64,000 nucleotides of DNA from Candidatus Riesia sp. GBBU. Its GTDB lineage: Bacteria; Pseudomonadota; Gammaproteobacteria; Enterobacterales; Enterobacteriaceae. Below are positions 47,135 to 57,414 of the stretch, piece by piece (within the stretch, counting starts at the first letter, position 1; each line of letters opens with the position of its first letter). The stretch spans positions 384,172 through 448,171 of the forward strand of contig CP012849.1 in assembly GCA_002074035.1 (NCBI GenBank), in the 5' to 3' direction. The notes below the pieces were generated by a model. The model was given only the letters and a program-made list of their open reading frames with translations. It was not told the DNA's origin and made no database searches. A program made the position numbers and the translations under genes.

Positions 47135-49954
47135 ATGAAAAACTATAAGAATACACTAAACTTACCAAAAACTGATTTTTCTATGCATGGAAATTTATCT
47201 GATAAGGAACCAGATATATTGTCTAGATGGATTAATAAAAATCTCTATAAAATTATTCGAAAAAAAAAATCTGGTAATAAACTTTTTATTCTACACGATG
47301 GACCACCATATGCAAACGGTGAAATACATATAGGACATGCAATCAATAAAATACTAAAAGATTTTATAATAAAATCTAAAGGGCTAAATGGATTTGATTC
47401 TCCATATATACCAGGTTGGGATTGTTATGGGCTTCCAATTGAACATAAAATGGAGAAAATTTTTGGAGTTCCAGGAAAAGATGTTTCAACAATAAAATTT
47501 AGAAAAATGTGTGAGAAATATGTTAATAAGCAAGTTGAAATACAAAAAAAAGATTTTATAAGAATGGGTATATTTGCTGATTGGGAACATCCTTACCTTA
47601 CAATGAATAATGAAGTTGAATCTGATGTTATTCGAGTTCTTGGTAAAATAATCAAAAATGGATATTTTATTCATGATGTTAAGCCTGTTTATTGGTGTGT
47701 AGATTGTAAATCATCATTAGCAGAAGCAGAAGTAGAATATACTAACATAGTATCAACTTCTATTGACGTCAAATTTTCTTCAGTAAATCATGAGAAAATT
47801 TTCAATATATTTGGGATTAGATCAAAATATTCACACGTCTACATGGTTATCTGGACAACCACTCCTTGGACAATTCCGATGAATCGTGCAATTGCCGTAA
47901 ATCCTAAATTTACTTATCAACTGATAAAAGTTAATAATAGTCAATTTCTAATTTTAGAAAAATCTTTAGCTAAAAGTTCTTTAATAAGAATGAAGTTCAG
48001 TCAATTTAAAGTTATTTCTGAATGCTATGGATATAAGTTAGAATTTTTAAAATTTTATCATCCATTTATGAACTTGTCTGTTCCTGTAATATTAAGTGAA
48101 CATGTTACTAAAGATACTGGTACTGGAATAGTTCATATAGCTCCAGATCATGGAATAGAAGATTTTTTGATCAGCAAGAAATATAAAATTGATGTTGTAA
48201 ATTCAGTTAATGAAGATGGTAGATACAAATTCAATGTTATTGATGAATTAAAAAATGTTTCAGTTTTAAAGTCTAGTAAACTAATCATTAATTTAATGAA
48301 TCGTAGAAAAGCAGTTCTTAGTATAAATAAAATATCTCATTCTTGTCCATTTTGCTGGAGACATAAAAAACAACTAATTTTTCGTTCTACTTCTCAATGG
48401 TTTATAAGTATGAACAGAAAAAATCTTAGAAGTACTGTGATAAATGAAATAGATAAGGTTAGTTGGATACCTAAATATGGAAAAAACAAAATTCGTTCTA
48501 TGATTATTAATCGTCCAGATTGGTGCATTTCTAGACAACGATCTTGGGGAATTCCAATACCAATTTTTTTTCATAAACGTACTAAAAAATTACATCCAAA
48601 AACATTAGAAATCATTGAAAAAATTGCTAAACTTTCTGAAAAGTTTGGATCAAAAATATGGTGGAAATTGGACAAGTTCGAATTAATAGGACATGATATA
48701 AAGTACTATAAAAAGTCTTCTGATATATTAGATGTTTGGTTTGATTCAGGATCTTCACACTACAGTCTTCTTAGAAGAAATAACAAGCTAAGTAAACATA
48801 ATATAGATATGTATTTAGAAGGATCAGATCAACACAGAGGTTGGTTTATGTCTTCTATTGTTATATCTGTTGCAATAAATGGTGTAGCACCATATAAGGA
48901 AGTTTTAACACACGGTTTTGTTTTAAATAAAAAAGAAGAAAAAATGTCAAAATCTAAAAAAAATTTCATTACTCCAGCAGAAATATTTGAAAAATTTGGA
49001 GCTGATATTTTACGAATATGGGTATCATCTATAGATTATAAAAACGAAATTGTTTTTTCGAAAGAATCTTTGGAATATCCGATTGAATGTTATAGAAAGA
49101 TAAGAAATACAGTTAGATTTCTACTATCTAACTTATATGATTTTGATCCAAATTATCATTTGATTAAAAGAAATAACATGGTAGAAATTGACAAATGGAT
49201 AATAGCAGAAACTAAAATATTTCAGAAGAAAATCATATATTTTTATGAAAAATATAACTTTTACAAAGTGTTACAGTGTCTTGTGCATTTTTGTTCAATT
49301 AAGTTAGGATCTTTATATTTAGATATAATAAAAAATCGTCAATATACGCTAAACAGTAATAATATAGCTCGTAGAAGTTGTCAAACAGCTATGTTTCATA
49401 TTTTAGAATCTTTAGTGAGATGTATATCTCCAATCCTTTCATTTACTTCAGATGAAATTTGGAGAAAGTTACCTGGTGAAAGAAATGAGTTTGTGTTTAC
49501 AGAAGAATACTATAAAAAATTATTTTCTTTAGATGAAAAAGATAAATTTAACAAAAAATTTTGGAATTTGTTATTAGAAATAAAAATTGAAGTAAACAAA
49601 AGTTTAGAAAAAGCTAAAACTAAAAAAATTATTAATTCAACATTAGAAGCTACTGTTATTCTTTTCTTAAATAAGAAAATAAGACTTTTAATTGAAACTG
49701 TTATTAAAGAAATTCATTTTTTCTTTTTAACATCTAAAGTTCTTCTTTTTGATATTGATTTGTCTTCTTCAGATTTAGAAAGTAGTAGGATATCTGGAAT
49801 AAAAATCTTTATAAAAAAGACAGAAGGTAAAAAATGTCCTAGATGTTGGCAATACTTGGAAAATCTTATTAAGAGTAAAAATACTGAAGGCTATATATGT
49901 GATAGGTGCATTGAAAATACTGAGAAAAATGGGGAAACACGAAGGTTTTTCTAA
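47135..49954 (+). CDS. ileS: Isoleucyl-tRNA synthetase
   Basis: Class I synthetase for isoleucine with an editing domain. I start at ATG 47135, since MKNYKNTLNLPKTDFSMHGN aligns with E. coli [20 protein letters not shown]; an upstream in-frame ATG at 47099 would overlap ribF by 32 bases and add 12 unmatched residues. HIGH lies in PYANGEIHIGHAINKI (about 57-72), the CP1 editing domain contains WTTTPWTIPMNRAIAV and DHGIEDF, KMSKS is in EEKMSKSKKNFI, and the C-terminal zinc site is CPRCW...CDRC. 939 residues versus 938. Confidence 0.97.
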   Translation: MKNYKNTLNLPKTDFSMHGNLSDKEPDILSRWINKNLYKIIRKKKSGNKLFILHDGPPYANGEIHIGHAINKILKDFIIKSKGLNGFDSPYIPGWDCYGLPIEHKMEKIFGVPGKDVSTIKFRKMCEKYVNKQVEIQKKDFIRMGIFADWEHPYLTMNNEVESDVIRVLGKIIKNGYFIHDVKPVYWCVDCKSSLAEAEVEYTNIVSTSIDVKFSSVNHEKIFNIFGIRSKYSHVYMVIWTTTPWTIPMNRAIAVNPKFTYQLIKVNNSQFLILEKSLAKSSLIRMKFSQFKVISECYGYKLEFLKFYHPFMNLSVPVILSEHVTKDTGTGIVHIAPDHGIEDFLISKKYKIDVVNSVNEDGRYKFNVIDELKNVSVLKSSKLIINLMNRRKAVLSINKISHSCPFCWRHKKQLIFRSTSQWFISMNRKNLRSTVINEIDKVSWIPKYGKNKIRSMIINRPDWCISRQRSWGIPIPIFFHKRTKKLHPKTLEIIEKIAKLSEKFGSKIWWKLDKFELIGHDIKYYKKSSDILDVWFDSGSSHYSLLRRNNKLSKHNIDMYLEGSDQHRGWFMSSIVISVAINGVAPYKEVLTHGFVLNKKEEKMSKSKKNFITPAEIFEKFGADILRIWVSSIDYKNEIVFSKESLEYPIECYRKIRNTVRFLLSNLYDFDPNYHLIKRNNMVEIDKWIIAETKIFQKKIIYFYEKYNFYKVLQCLVHFCSIKLGSLYLDIIKNRQYTLNSNNIARRSCQTAMFHILESLVRCISPILSFTSDEIWRKLPGERNEFVFTEEYYKKLFSLDEKDKFNKKFWNLLLEIKIEVNKSLEKAKTKKIINSTLEATVILFLNKKIRLLIETVIKEIHFFFLTSKVLLFDIDLSSSDLESSRISGIKIFIKKTEGKKCPRCWQYLENLIKSKNTEGYICDRCIENTEKNGETRRFF

Positions 49955-50417
49955 AATTTATATGAATTTAATTTTAATATTTTTAGTTATTTTTATTGAT
50001 CTTTTCAGTAAAAGTTTAGTTTTTATGAATATAAGCCAGTATCATAACTTAAAAATAAACGAATATTTCAATATTATTTATTTAAAAAATTCTGGAATTA
50101 TTTTTGGAATTTTTAAAAATTATGAAAAAATGAATTGTTTGATAGTTTTTCTTATTAATATTTTTATTTTTTCAATTTTTTTTGAAAAAATATTTAGAAA
50201 TAAAAAAATTAAAATTTCTTTTCAGATTGGTTATTCCCTGATTATTGGAGGATCATTAGGTAATTTCATTGATAGATTCACGAAAGGTTTTATAATAGAT
50301 TTTATAGATTTTCATATAAAAGAATTTCATTTTCCGATTTTTAATTTTGCAGATTTGTCGATTTTTCTTGGTAGTATACTTCTTATATTAAATATGTTTA
50401 TAAAGAAAAATAATTAA
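49929..50417 (+). CDS. lspA: Lipoprotein signal peptidase (signal peptidase II)
   Basis: Inner-membrane aspartic protease that removes signal peptides from prolipoproteins. The two catalytic aspartates are in GGSLGNFIDRFTKGF (Asp115) and FNFADLSIFLG (Asp142), and YLKNSGIIFGIF is the conserved N-terminal half motif. Four hydrophobic helices. I use ATG 49929, inside the ileS end (26-base overlap), because it gives the same distance to the first helix and nearly the same length (162 residues) as E. coli; ATG 49962 after the ileS stop is the alternative. It implies that lipoproteins are still matured. Confidence 0.93.
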   Translation: MGKHEGFSKIYMNLILIFLVIFIDLFSKSLVFMNISQYHNLKINEYFNIIYLKNSGIIFGIFKNYEKMNCLIVFLINIFIFSIFFEKIFRNKKIKISFQIGYSLIIGGSLGNFIDRFTKGFIIDFIDFHIKEFHFPIFNFADLSIFLGSILLILNMFIKKNN

Positions 50418-50430
50418 ATTTCTGAATAAA

Positions 50431-51315
50431 ATGATAAAATTTTTTTTGATGAATCCGATTGGATTCTGTTTTGGAGTGGATAAAGCTATTAAAATGGCTA
50501 ATAGTGCTCTTGTTAAATATGGTTCTCCAATCTATGTATTTAATTATTTAGTACATAATAACTATGTAACAAAAAACTTAGAAAATAAAGGATTAATTTT
50601 TGTAAAAGATATTTCTAGAATCCCTAATTATTCAGTTGTAATGATTTCTGCTCATGGAATTTCAAAAAAAACTTTAAAACTAATTAAAAAAAAACATTTA
50701 GTTGATTTATTAAATACTACTTGTCCATTAGTTAGAACTGTTCATACAAAAATCTTAAAAGCTAGTAGTAAAAATGCTGAAGTTATATTAATTGGAAAAT
50801 CTGGACATCCAGAAATCGAAGGAACACTTGGACATTATGATAATAATTCAAGCGGGATATATTTAATTGAGTCTGTTGAAGATGTTGATTATTTAAAAGT
50901 AAAAAATGCAGATAATTTGTTCTGTATAACTCAAACTACTTTATCTGTTTTAAAAGTTGAAAAAATAATTTCTTGTCTTGTTAAGAAGTTTCCTAAAATT
51001 AAATTTTCAAAAAATGGTAATATTTGTCATGTTGTTGCTCAACGTCAATTTTATACAAGAAAATTATTAAAAATAGTTGATTTAATGATTGTAATAGGTT
51101 CAAGATATTCTTCTAATGCTTGTTGTTTGTTAGATATATCATTGGAATCTGGGAAGCCAAGTTACTTAATTGATTCTGTTTTGGAAATAGATCAGTCTTG
51201 GTTTCATAATATTTCTTATGTAGGTGTAGTTTCAGGAACGTCAGTGCCTTATGTGATTGTTCAAGAAATAGTAAAGTTTTTAAAAAAAATTGGTGAAGTT
51301 TTTATTTATGAATGA
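50431..51315 (+). CDS. ispH: 4-hydroxy-3-methylbut-2-enyl diphosphate reductase IspH
   Basis: Iron-sulfur enzyme making IPP and DMAPP in the last step of the MEP isoprenoid pathway. The three cluster cysteines are kept: Cys13 in PIGFCFGVDKAI, one in NTTCPLVRTVHTK and one in GNICHVV. Active-site segments LVHNNYV, ISAHGIS, GHPEIEGTLG, ITQTTLS and RYSSNACC are mostly conserved, but after the third Cys the usual ATTNRQ reads VVAQRQ. It is 294 residues versus 316, lacking the C-terminal tail. fkpB, which lies between lspA and ispH in E. coli, is deleted. Confidence 0.95.
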   Translation: MIKFFLMNPIGFCFGVDKAIKMANSALVKYGSPIYVFNYLVHNNYVTKNLENKGLIFVKDISRIPNYSVVMISAHGISKKTLKLIKKKHLVDLLNTTCPLVRTVHTKILKASSKNAEVILIGKSGHPEIEGTLGHYDNNSSGIYLIESVEDVDYLKVKNADNLFCITQTTLSVLKVEKIISCLVKKFPKIKFSKNGNICHVVAQRQFYTRKLLKIVDLMIVIGSRYSSNACCLLDISLESGKPSYLIDSVLEIDQSWFHNISYVGVVSGTSVPYVIVQEIVKFLKKIGEVFIYE

Positions 51316-51682
51316 AAACTTTTAAAAAGTTAATAAATGTTTTTGTAAAACGTTTTAGTTTGTTTAAAATATAGATAATAAATTGACAAATTATTAGTAA
51401 ATAATATTTATATAAAAATCTTATAAGGATTTAACATATTTTCTTTGAAATATTTTTTAAAATTTTGAAACAATTTAGTAAATTAAAAAGTTCTTGATAT
51501 GATTTCGATATTACCTTAAAATATCCTAAGGTAGATTTTAATCTCAAAGGATGTTTAATTACTTTTCTTGTGAAATTTTTATTCTATCCTTTAGGATTTT
51601 AAGATTTTTTATGAGTTAAAACTTTTGTTATATGAATATAACTATTTAAACATTAAACTCTTCAAAAAAAGAAGTATGTGAA
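51316..51682. other. Non-coding gap ispH-mepM
   Basis: Contains AACTTTT-A-AAAAGTT just after the ispH stop and a pair of small hairpins, ACCTTA...TAAGGT followed by AGATT...AATCT, near 51512-51543, where the DNA is slightly less AT-rich than around it. No ORF or RNA gene is recognisable. Confidence 0.5.
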
Positions 51683-52828
51683 TTGCAAAAGTATTATTTT
51701 ATCTTATTCTTTTTAACAAAAATTTTTCTTTGTTTAATTTTCCCTGTTTTTTCAGAAATTCAAAAAACGAAACTTTTCTGTATACTAAAAAAAGAAAGTA
51801 CGAATAATGTTGTATTAAGTAATATAAGTAAAAATTCTAATGATATCAAAAAACATAAAAAATTTTTTATAAAAAGAGTTACTGGGAATTTTTTTGTTTT
51901 TACAAATGACGATTTTTTAATTTTGAGAAAAAATTTTTCTAATTTCGAAAAAAATAGTCTTACTTATCAAGATATAAAACTAATACTTTATTTTTATAAT
52001 AAAATAAAACTGTTAAAAACAATATCAAAGATTTGTTGGACTCAACATGAGAACAACATAATTAGAAGGATAGTTCTTATATTTCGTTTGGATAAATTTG
52101 AATGTAACGGAAACTTATCTATTAAGAATAAGTTTTTGAATGAAGACATTAGTTATTATATTTTATTTTTTAAAAACATTTCTAATATGGATAATTTTAA
52201 TATAAAATTCGAATTTAGTACAAATGAAATAGAACTACAAAATATTTTCATGAGATTATGGAATGCTGATTTAAGCTCATTAGTATATGACGATAAGTTT
52301 TCAATTTTTTCTGAAATATCTTTAGACAATATACAAGGATTGAGACTTTCTTCTATAAGAAATAGCGAAAAATTTTATACTTTTAAAGGAAAAAATGAAT
52401 ATTATTGTCATGTTAATTCTATAGAAAAAATTTTTTTAAAATATCCAACTAAAAATTCTTTTTTAATTTCCTCAAATTTTAACCTACGTAGATTTAATCC
52501 AATAACAAAAAAGCTGTCTCCTCATTATGGAGTAGATTTTTCTATGCCTATTGGAACTCCTGTGTTATCTACAGGAAACGGAAAAGTTACCATATCTAGA
52601 TATGGAAAGAATGCTGGAAATTTCATTTCTATTTCTCATTATGGTAAATATACTACAAAATATATGCATCTGCTAAAATCTTTTGTTAAAATTGGTCAAA
52701 ATGTTAAGAAAGGAGAAATAATTGCACTTTCAGGAAATTCTGGAAGAACAACTGGTCCGCATTTGCATTATGAGTTTTGGATAGGTAAAAAAGCAATTAA
52801 TCCTTTATATTCTTTTCTTCATCAGTGA
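51683..52828 (+). CDS. mepM: Murein DD-endopeptidase, M23 family, MepM-like (TTG start)
   Basis: Envelope endopeptidase that cleaves peptidoglycan cross-links to allow wall growth. The C-terminal LytM/M23 domain is well preserved: ISSNFNLRRFNPITKKLSPH, the zinc-binding HxxxD in PHYGVDFSMPIGTPV, YTTKYMHLLKS, and HxH in SGRTTGPHLHYEFWIG. The N-terminal 26 residues form a hydrophobic signal or anchor segment; the central part, which includes a LysM domain in E. coli MepM, is strongly diverged. 381 residues versus 440. The TTG at 51683 is the only start that includes the signal segment, and it has no clear ribosome-binding site. Confidence 0.88.
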   Translation: MQKYYFILFFLTKIFLCLIFPVFSEIQKTKLFCILKKESTNNVVLSNISKNSNDIKKHKKFFIKRVTGNFFVFTNDDFLILRKNFSNFEKNSLTYQDIKLILYFYNKIKLLKTISKICWTQHENNIIRRIVLIFRLDKFECNGNLSIKNKFLNEDISYYILFFKNISNMDNFNIKFEFSTNEIELQNIFMRLWNADLSSLVYDDKFSIFSEISLDNIQGLRLSSIRNSEKFYTFKGKNEYYCHVNSIEKIFLKYPTKNSFLISSNFNLRRFNPITKKLSPHYGVDFSMPIGTPVLSTGNGKVTISRYGKNAGNFISISHYGKYTTKYMHLLKSFVKIGQNVKKGEIIALSGNSGRTTGPHLHYEFWIGKKAINPLYSFLHQ

Positions 52829-52912
52829 ATGATATTTCTTTTAAAAACAGATAAATTCTTGTTTAAATTTAGTGAAAACGAAAAATTTACTTGACATGAT
52901 ACTAAATCATTC

Positions 52913-54670
52913 TTATAAAGAATTTTTAGAATGTGATGTTTTTTTAATTAAATTTCTTTTTAAAAGAAAACTGATTGTTGTTTTTTCTATTTCTTTTATT
53001 TTCGATTTTTTAATAGATTTTTCTGCTAGTTTTTTAGCATCTCTATAAGATACGTTTCTTATTATTCTCTTAACTTTTTGTATTGATGATGAACTCATAC
53101 TTAATTCATCTACTCCCATTCCAAGTAATAAAGCTGAATAAGTCTCATCCCCTGCAATTTCTCCGCATATACCTGTCCATTTTCCTTCTTTATGTGAATT
53201 AGAAATCACTTTTTTAATTAATCTTAAAACTGATGGAGATATTGGATTATAAAGATGAGAAATTTTTTCATTATTTCTGTCAACAGCCAGTGTGTATTGT
53301 GTTAGATCGTTTGTTCCGATACTAAAAAAGTCAACCTCTTTAGCTAGATCTCTTGAAATAACAGCTGCTGCAGGAGTTTCTATCATAACTCCTATTTTGA
53401 TCGATGGATCAAACTCGTATTTTTTCTTTTTCAATTGTTTCTTTATGAAAAGAATCTCTTCCTTTAAATAAAGGATTTCCTCTATAGAGATTATCATTGG
53501 AAACATAATATAAATTTTCCCAAAATTAGAAGCTCTTAATATTGCTCTAATTTGAGTATGTAATATTTCTTTTCGATCCATAGAAACTCTTATAGCTCTC
53601 CATCCAAGAAACGGATTCTCTTCTTTTGGAAATTCTATACATGAGGTTGTTTTATCTCCGCCTATATCTATAGTTCTTATTGTTATAGGATTTGGATTAA
53701 TAGATACTGCTATTTTTTTGTATGTTTCGAACTGTTCTTCTTCACATGGAAATGAATTGCGATTCATATAAAGAAACTCTGTCCTATATAATCCAATTCC
53801 ATCAGCAGATTGGCTCTTTGTTATTTGTATATCATGTATTCCATTTACATTTGCACAAAGTTTTATTCTATGCCCATCTATAGTTATTGCCGGAAAATTT
53901 TTCAGATTTTCTAAAGATTTCTTAATTTTTAGATGTTTATGTTGAATTTTTTTTGCTTTTTTAATTTCCATTTCAGATGGATTGCAGTAAATTTTATTAT
54001 TTAATGCATCTAAAATTATATAACTACATTTTTGAATTTTATTTATTGCATCTTTTACTCCAAATATTGATGGAATCTCTAAAGATTTAGCTATTATGAA
54101 AGAATGTGAAGCTTTTCCTCCAAATTCTATTATTAATCCTAGTATTTTTTTTAAATTTAATTGAGATATTTCGGATGGACTAATATCTTTTGCTACAAGT
54201 ATTGATCTATTATCTATAGATCCAAGATTGATTATAGGTATTCCCAAAACGTTCTTTAACATTCTTGTTCCAATATCTTTAAAATCCAATGCTCGTTCTC
54301 TTAAATAAGTATTGTCTATTTTCTCTATAGATTTTATTTGTTTATTTATTGCTTTTTTAATGGCAGATTCAGCAGTTTTTTTCTCTTTTTCTATAATTTC
54401 TATAACAGACTTTTCAAATTCATCGTCTTCTACAAGCATTATATGACCTTCAAATATTTCAGATTTACTCTCTCCAATACTATTTTTTGTCATATCTTTT
54501 ATAATTTTTAGTTGCTTTATCGTTTTATGTCTTGCGGAAAAAAATTTTAAAACTTCTTTTTCAATTTGGTCATCTGAAATCTTTACCTTACTAATAGATA
54601 TATTTGATTCTCTTAAAATCAAAGGTTTACCAAACGCAATTCCTGGAGACATCGAAGATCCTGAAATCAT
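52913..54670 (-). CDS. ptsI: Phosphoenolpyruvate-protein phosphotransferase (PTS enzyme I)
   Basis: Takes phosphate from PEP and passes it to HPr for sugar uptake. The phosphorylated His189 is in FGGKASHSFIIAKSLEIPSI, at the same number as in E. coli. The C-terminal PEP-binding barrel has GIGLYRTEFLYM, RTIDIGGDKT, GWRAIRVSM, MFPMI, IGVMIETPAA, FFSIGTNDLTQY and GICGEIAGD. 585 residues versus 575, with a Lys-rich tail. AGGTGA precedes the ATG. It follows ptsH after about 70 bases; crr (EIIA-Glc), normally next, is missing. Confidence 0.98.
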   Translation of the reverse strand: MISGSSMSPGIAFGKPLILRESNISISKVKISDDQIEKEVLKFFSARHKTIKQLKIIKDMTKNSIGESKSEIFEGHIMLVEDDEFEKSVIEIIEKEKKTAESAIKKAINKQIKSIEKIDNTYLRERALDFKDIGTRMLKNVLGIPIINLGSIDNRSILVAKDISPSEISQLNLKKILGLIIEFGGKASHSFIIAKSLEIPSIFGVKDAINKIQKCSYIILDALNNKIYCNPSEMEIKKAKKIQHKHLKIKKSLENLKNFPAITIDGHRIKLCANVNGIHDIQITKSQSADGIGLYRTEFLYMNRNSFPCEEEQFETYKKIAVSINPNPITIRTIDIGGDKTTSCIEFPKEENPFLGWRAIRVSMDRKEILHTQIRAILRASNFGKIYIMFPMIISIEEILYLKEEILFIKKQLKKKKYEFDPSIKIGVMIETPAAAVISRDLAKEVDFFSIGTNDLTQYTLAVDRNNEKISHLYNPISPSVLRLIKKVISNSHKEGKWTGICGEIAGDETYSALLLGMGVDELSMSSSSIQKVKRIIRNVSYRDAKKLAEKSIKKSKIKEIEKTTISFLLKRNLIKKTSHSKNSL

Positions 54671-54742
54671 ACTTTCACCTATTAAGTTTTAAAAAAGAAC
54701 AACTACTTCAATTAATAAATTTATCTTAGAAAATAAAAAATT

Positions 54743-55000
54743 TTATTCTAACTCTAATATTATTTTAGATAATTTTTCAACAGCTTTTTCTTCATCTTGT
54801 CCTTCTGCTAGGATAGTAATAACAGAACCTTTTTTCAATCCAAGTCTTTGTAATTTAAAAAGACTTTTAGCATTAGCTATTTTTTCACCAAACTTAATAG
54901 TAATTTTAGAAGAAAAATTTTTTGCTTCCTTTACAAACTTTACGGCAGGACGAATGTGAAGACCATTAGGTGAATTAATAGTTACTTCTTTTTGAAACAT
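54743..55000 (-). CDS. ptsH: Phosphocarrier protein HPr
   Basis: Small cytosolic phosphocarrier of the PTS. 85 residues, exactly the E. coli length: [20 protein letters not shown] with the active His15, and [13 protein letters not shown] with the regulatory-site Ser46. GAGGA precedes the ATG. First gene of a ptsH-ptsI unit, divergent from ligA as in E. coli, with cysK, cysZ and zipA removed in between. Confidence 0.99.
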   Translation of the reverse strand: MFQKEVTINSPNGLHIRPAVKFVKEAKNFSSKITIKFGEKIANAKSLFKLQRLGLKKGSVITILAEGQDEEKAVEKLSKIILELE

Positions 55001-55380
55001 ATTATTTCCTCAATTGTATTTATTTTTAAACTAAAAATCTTTTTAAGAATTTTTTAAAAACTAGAACTTAAATTATTTTTTCAAAATTCATATAAAGTTA
55101 ACTATATGTTTACAATTATAGTTTATAGTTTTATACTTTCTATTTATTGATGAAAAGAAATTTTATATCCTTTTCAAAAAGTTTTAATTTTATTAATTTT
55201 ATATAAGAAAAATAAAAAGTCAATTCTGTAATCTATATCAGATATAATAAAAGTATTTTCAGAATTTTTGAATTTTAAAGTTTACTTTTAATATAGATAT
55301 TCTGTACGAAATATTCTTTTTCTTTAATATTTTATGGCTCTAAAAATATTTCAATTGTTAATTATATAAATAAATTTATT
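55001..55380. other. Non-coding gap between divergent ptsH and ligA
   Basis: About 380 AT-rich bases that must hold both promoters; I cannot single them out. A 7-bp inverted repeat, AACTATA...TATAGTT, lies near 55099-55122. No trace of cysK, cysZ or zipA remains. Confidence 0.55.
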
Positions 55381-57414
55381 ATGTTAAGTAAAGAGAAAAA
55401 ACATTATATAAATCAGATAAGAAAAAAATTAAGGTATCATTCTGATCTATATTATAATCTTTCTGATTCTGCAATTTCAGATAAAGAATACGATGATATA
55501 TTTTTGAATCTGAAAAGTTTGGAAGAAAGTAGCTCAGATTACTATTCAAAGTTTTCACAAACTCAAATAGTAGGATGTGATCCTTCAAATAAATTTAAAA
55601 AATTTTTTCATAATTTTCCAATGCTTTCATTAAATAGCGTTTATAATAAAGTAGATATTTTAAAGTTTTTTAATAAAGTTAAAAATAGAGATAAAGAGTT
55701 AGGAAAAATAGATTTTTGTTGTGAGCTTAAAATAGATGGAGTCGCTGTAAATTTAATATATAAGAATGGAAAATTATATAGAGCTGTAACCCGTGGAAAC
55801 GGTTTAGTTGGAGAAGATATAACAAGAAACGTTTATAATTTTTGTAGTGTTCCAGTTGTTCTTACAGGATCAAATATACCAAAATTAATTGAAATTAGAG
55901 GTGAAATATTTATAAGTAAAAAAAAATTTTTTCAATTAAATACAAAAGAAAATCTTAAAAGGAAATTTGTTAGTCCAAGAAATACAGCTTCTGGATTTTT
56001 ACGACAAGTTAATCATAGGAAAAATTCTAATAGGTTGCTGTCTTTTTTCTGTCATGGATTTGGGATAATAAAAGGAAAATGTCTTTTTTTAAATCAATTT
56101 GATTATTTAAAAACATGTAAACAATGGGGATTACCTATAGAGGATCATACAGTTGTTTGTAAATCTTTAAAAGAGATAATGAAATTTTATGAATATATAA
56201 AAAACATCAATGAAAAATTAGATTTTGATATAGATGGAATAGTTGTTAAACTAAATCTTTTATCTCAACAAAAAATAATTGGTTTTACATCTAGATATCC
56301 TAGATGGGCTGTCGCATTAAAGTTCAATACAAAAGAAAAAATTAGTGAAGTAAAAAAAATAAACTTCTCTGTAGGTAGAACTGGAATAATAACACCAGTC
56401 GCAGAATTAAAGCCAATAGATTTTTCTGGAGTAATAGTTAGAAATGTTTCTTTATATAACACTAATTTTTTTAAAAATCTAGATATAGAAGTTAAAGATA
56501 AAGTTTTAGTTAGAATGTCAGGCAATATAATACCGAAAATTCATAGTGTTATTAGAAATAATAAAAATAGAAATAAAATAAAATCAAATATTCCTTCAGA
56601 GTGTCCATCTTGTAAGTCTAGAATTAGTCATAGGAATAACATAGCTATTTGTGAAAATATTTTTTCATGTCCATCTCAAATTAAATGTAGTTTAAAACAT
56701 TTCGTTTCTATAGATGCAATGAACATAAAGTGTATTGGAGAAAGAATTATTTGTAAGTTGGTTGATTCAAAATCTGTGAAAAAAATTTCTGATTTGTACA
56801 ATTTAAATATTTTTTCTTTAGTTAAAGTAAATAAAATTGGTAAGAAAACTTCTGAAAATATTATTAGGTCAATAAATCATTCAAGAAAAACAACTTTGCA
56901 GAGATTTTTATATTCTCTTGGTATTAATGGAGTTGGAAAATATTTATCTAGAAATCTTGCAAATCATTATAAGTCACTAAATTTAATAATAAACGCAAAT
57001 CAAAATTCATTAAAAAACGTTCCTGATATAGGAAGAAAAGTTTCTAAAAGTATAGTTGATTTTTTCTCATGTAGAGAAAATATTATTGTTGTTAATGCTT
57101 TAATTAAAGAAATTAAAATTTCATTTTCTGACTTGAATTTTGATGAAAATTCAATTCATTTATTCTTCAACAAGAATATTGTAATAACTGGAAAATTAGT
57201 TAGTTTTTCCAGAAATGAAATTATAAAAAAATTAGAATTATTTAGATGCAAAGTAAGTTCAAATATTTCAAAAAAAACAGATTTTATTATAGTAGGAAAT
57301 AATCCAGGTAAAAAATTAATGAAGGCTAATAACTTTAAGATAAAAAAAATTTACGAAGAGGAATTAAGAAAAATTTTTGCATGTTCTTCAAATTATTCTA
57401 AGAGTTATACTTAA
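55381..57414 (+). CDS. ligA: NAD-dependent DNA ligase
   Basis: Seals nicks during replication and repair. The adenylated lysine is Lys117 in CCELKIDGVAVNLIY, followed by RGNGLVGEDITRNV, IEIRGEIFI and the DIDGIVVKLN motif. Then come the OB fold, a four-cysteine zinc finger (CPSC...CEN..CPSQIKC), helix-hairpin-helix repeats with IGKKTSENI and GINGVGKYLSRNL, and a C-terminal BRCT domain starting near NKNIVITGKLV. 677 residues versus 671. The end overlaps the convergent bioA by 4 bases. Confidence 0.97.
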   Translation: MLSKEKKHYINQIRKKLRYHSDLYYNLSDSAISDKEYDDIFLNLKSLEESSSDYYSKFSQTQIVGCDPSNKFKKFFHNFPMLSLNSVYNKVDILKFFNKVKNRDKELGKIDFCCELKIDGVAVNLIYKNGKLYRAVTRGNGLVGEDITRNVYNFCSVPVVLTGSNIPKLIEIRGEIFISKKKFFQLNTKENLKRKFVSPRNTASGFLRQVNHRKNSNRLLSFFCHGFGIIKGKCLFLNQFDYLKTCKQWGLPIEDHTVVCKSLKEIMKFYEYIKNINEKLDFDIDGIVVKLNLLSQQKIIGFTSRYPRWAVALKFNTKEKISEVKKINFSVGRTGIITPVAELKPIDFSGVIVRNVSLYNTNFFKNLDIEVKDKVLVRMSGNIIPKIHSVIRNNKNRNKIKSNIPSECPSCKSRISHRNNIAICENIFSCPSQIKCSLKHFVSIDAMNIKCIGERIICKLVDSKSVKKISDLYNLNIFSLVKVNKIGKKTSENIIRSINHSRKTTLQRFLYSLGINGVGKYLSRNLANHYKSLNLIINANQNSLKNVPDIGRKVSKSIVDFFSCRENIIVVNALIKEIKISFSDLNFDENSIHLFFNKNIVITGKLVSFSRNEIIKKLELFRCKVSSNISKKTDFIIVGNNPGKKLMKANNFKIKKIYEEELRKIFACSSNYSKSYT

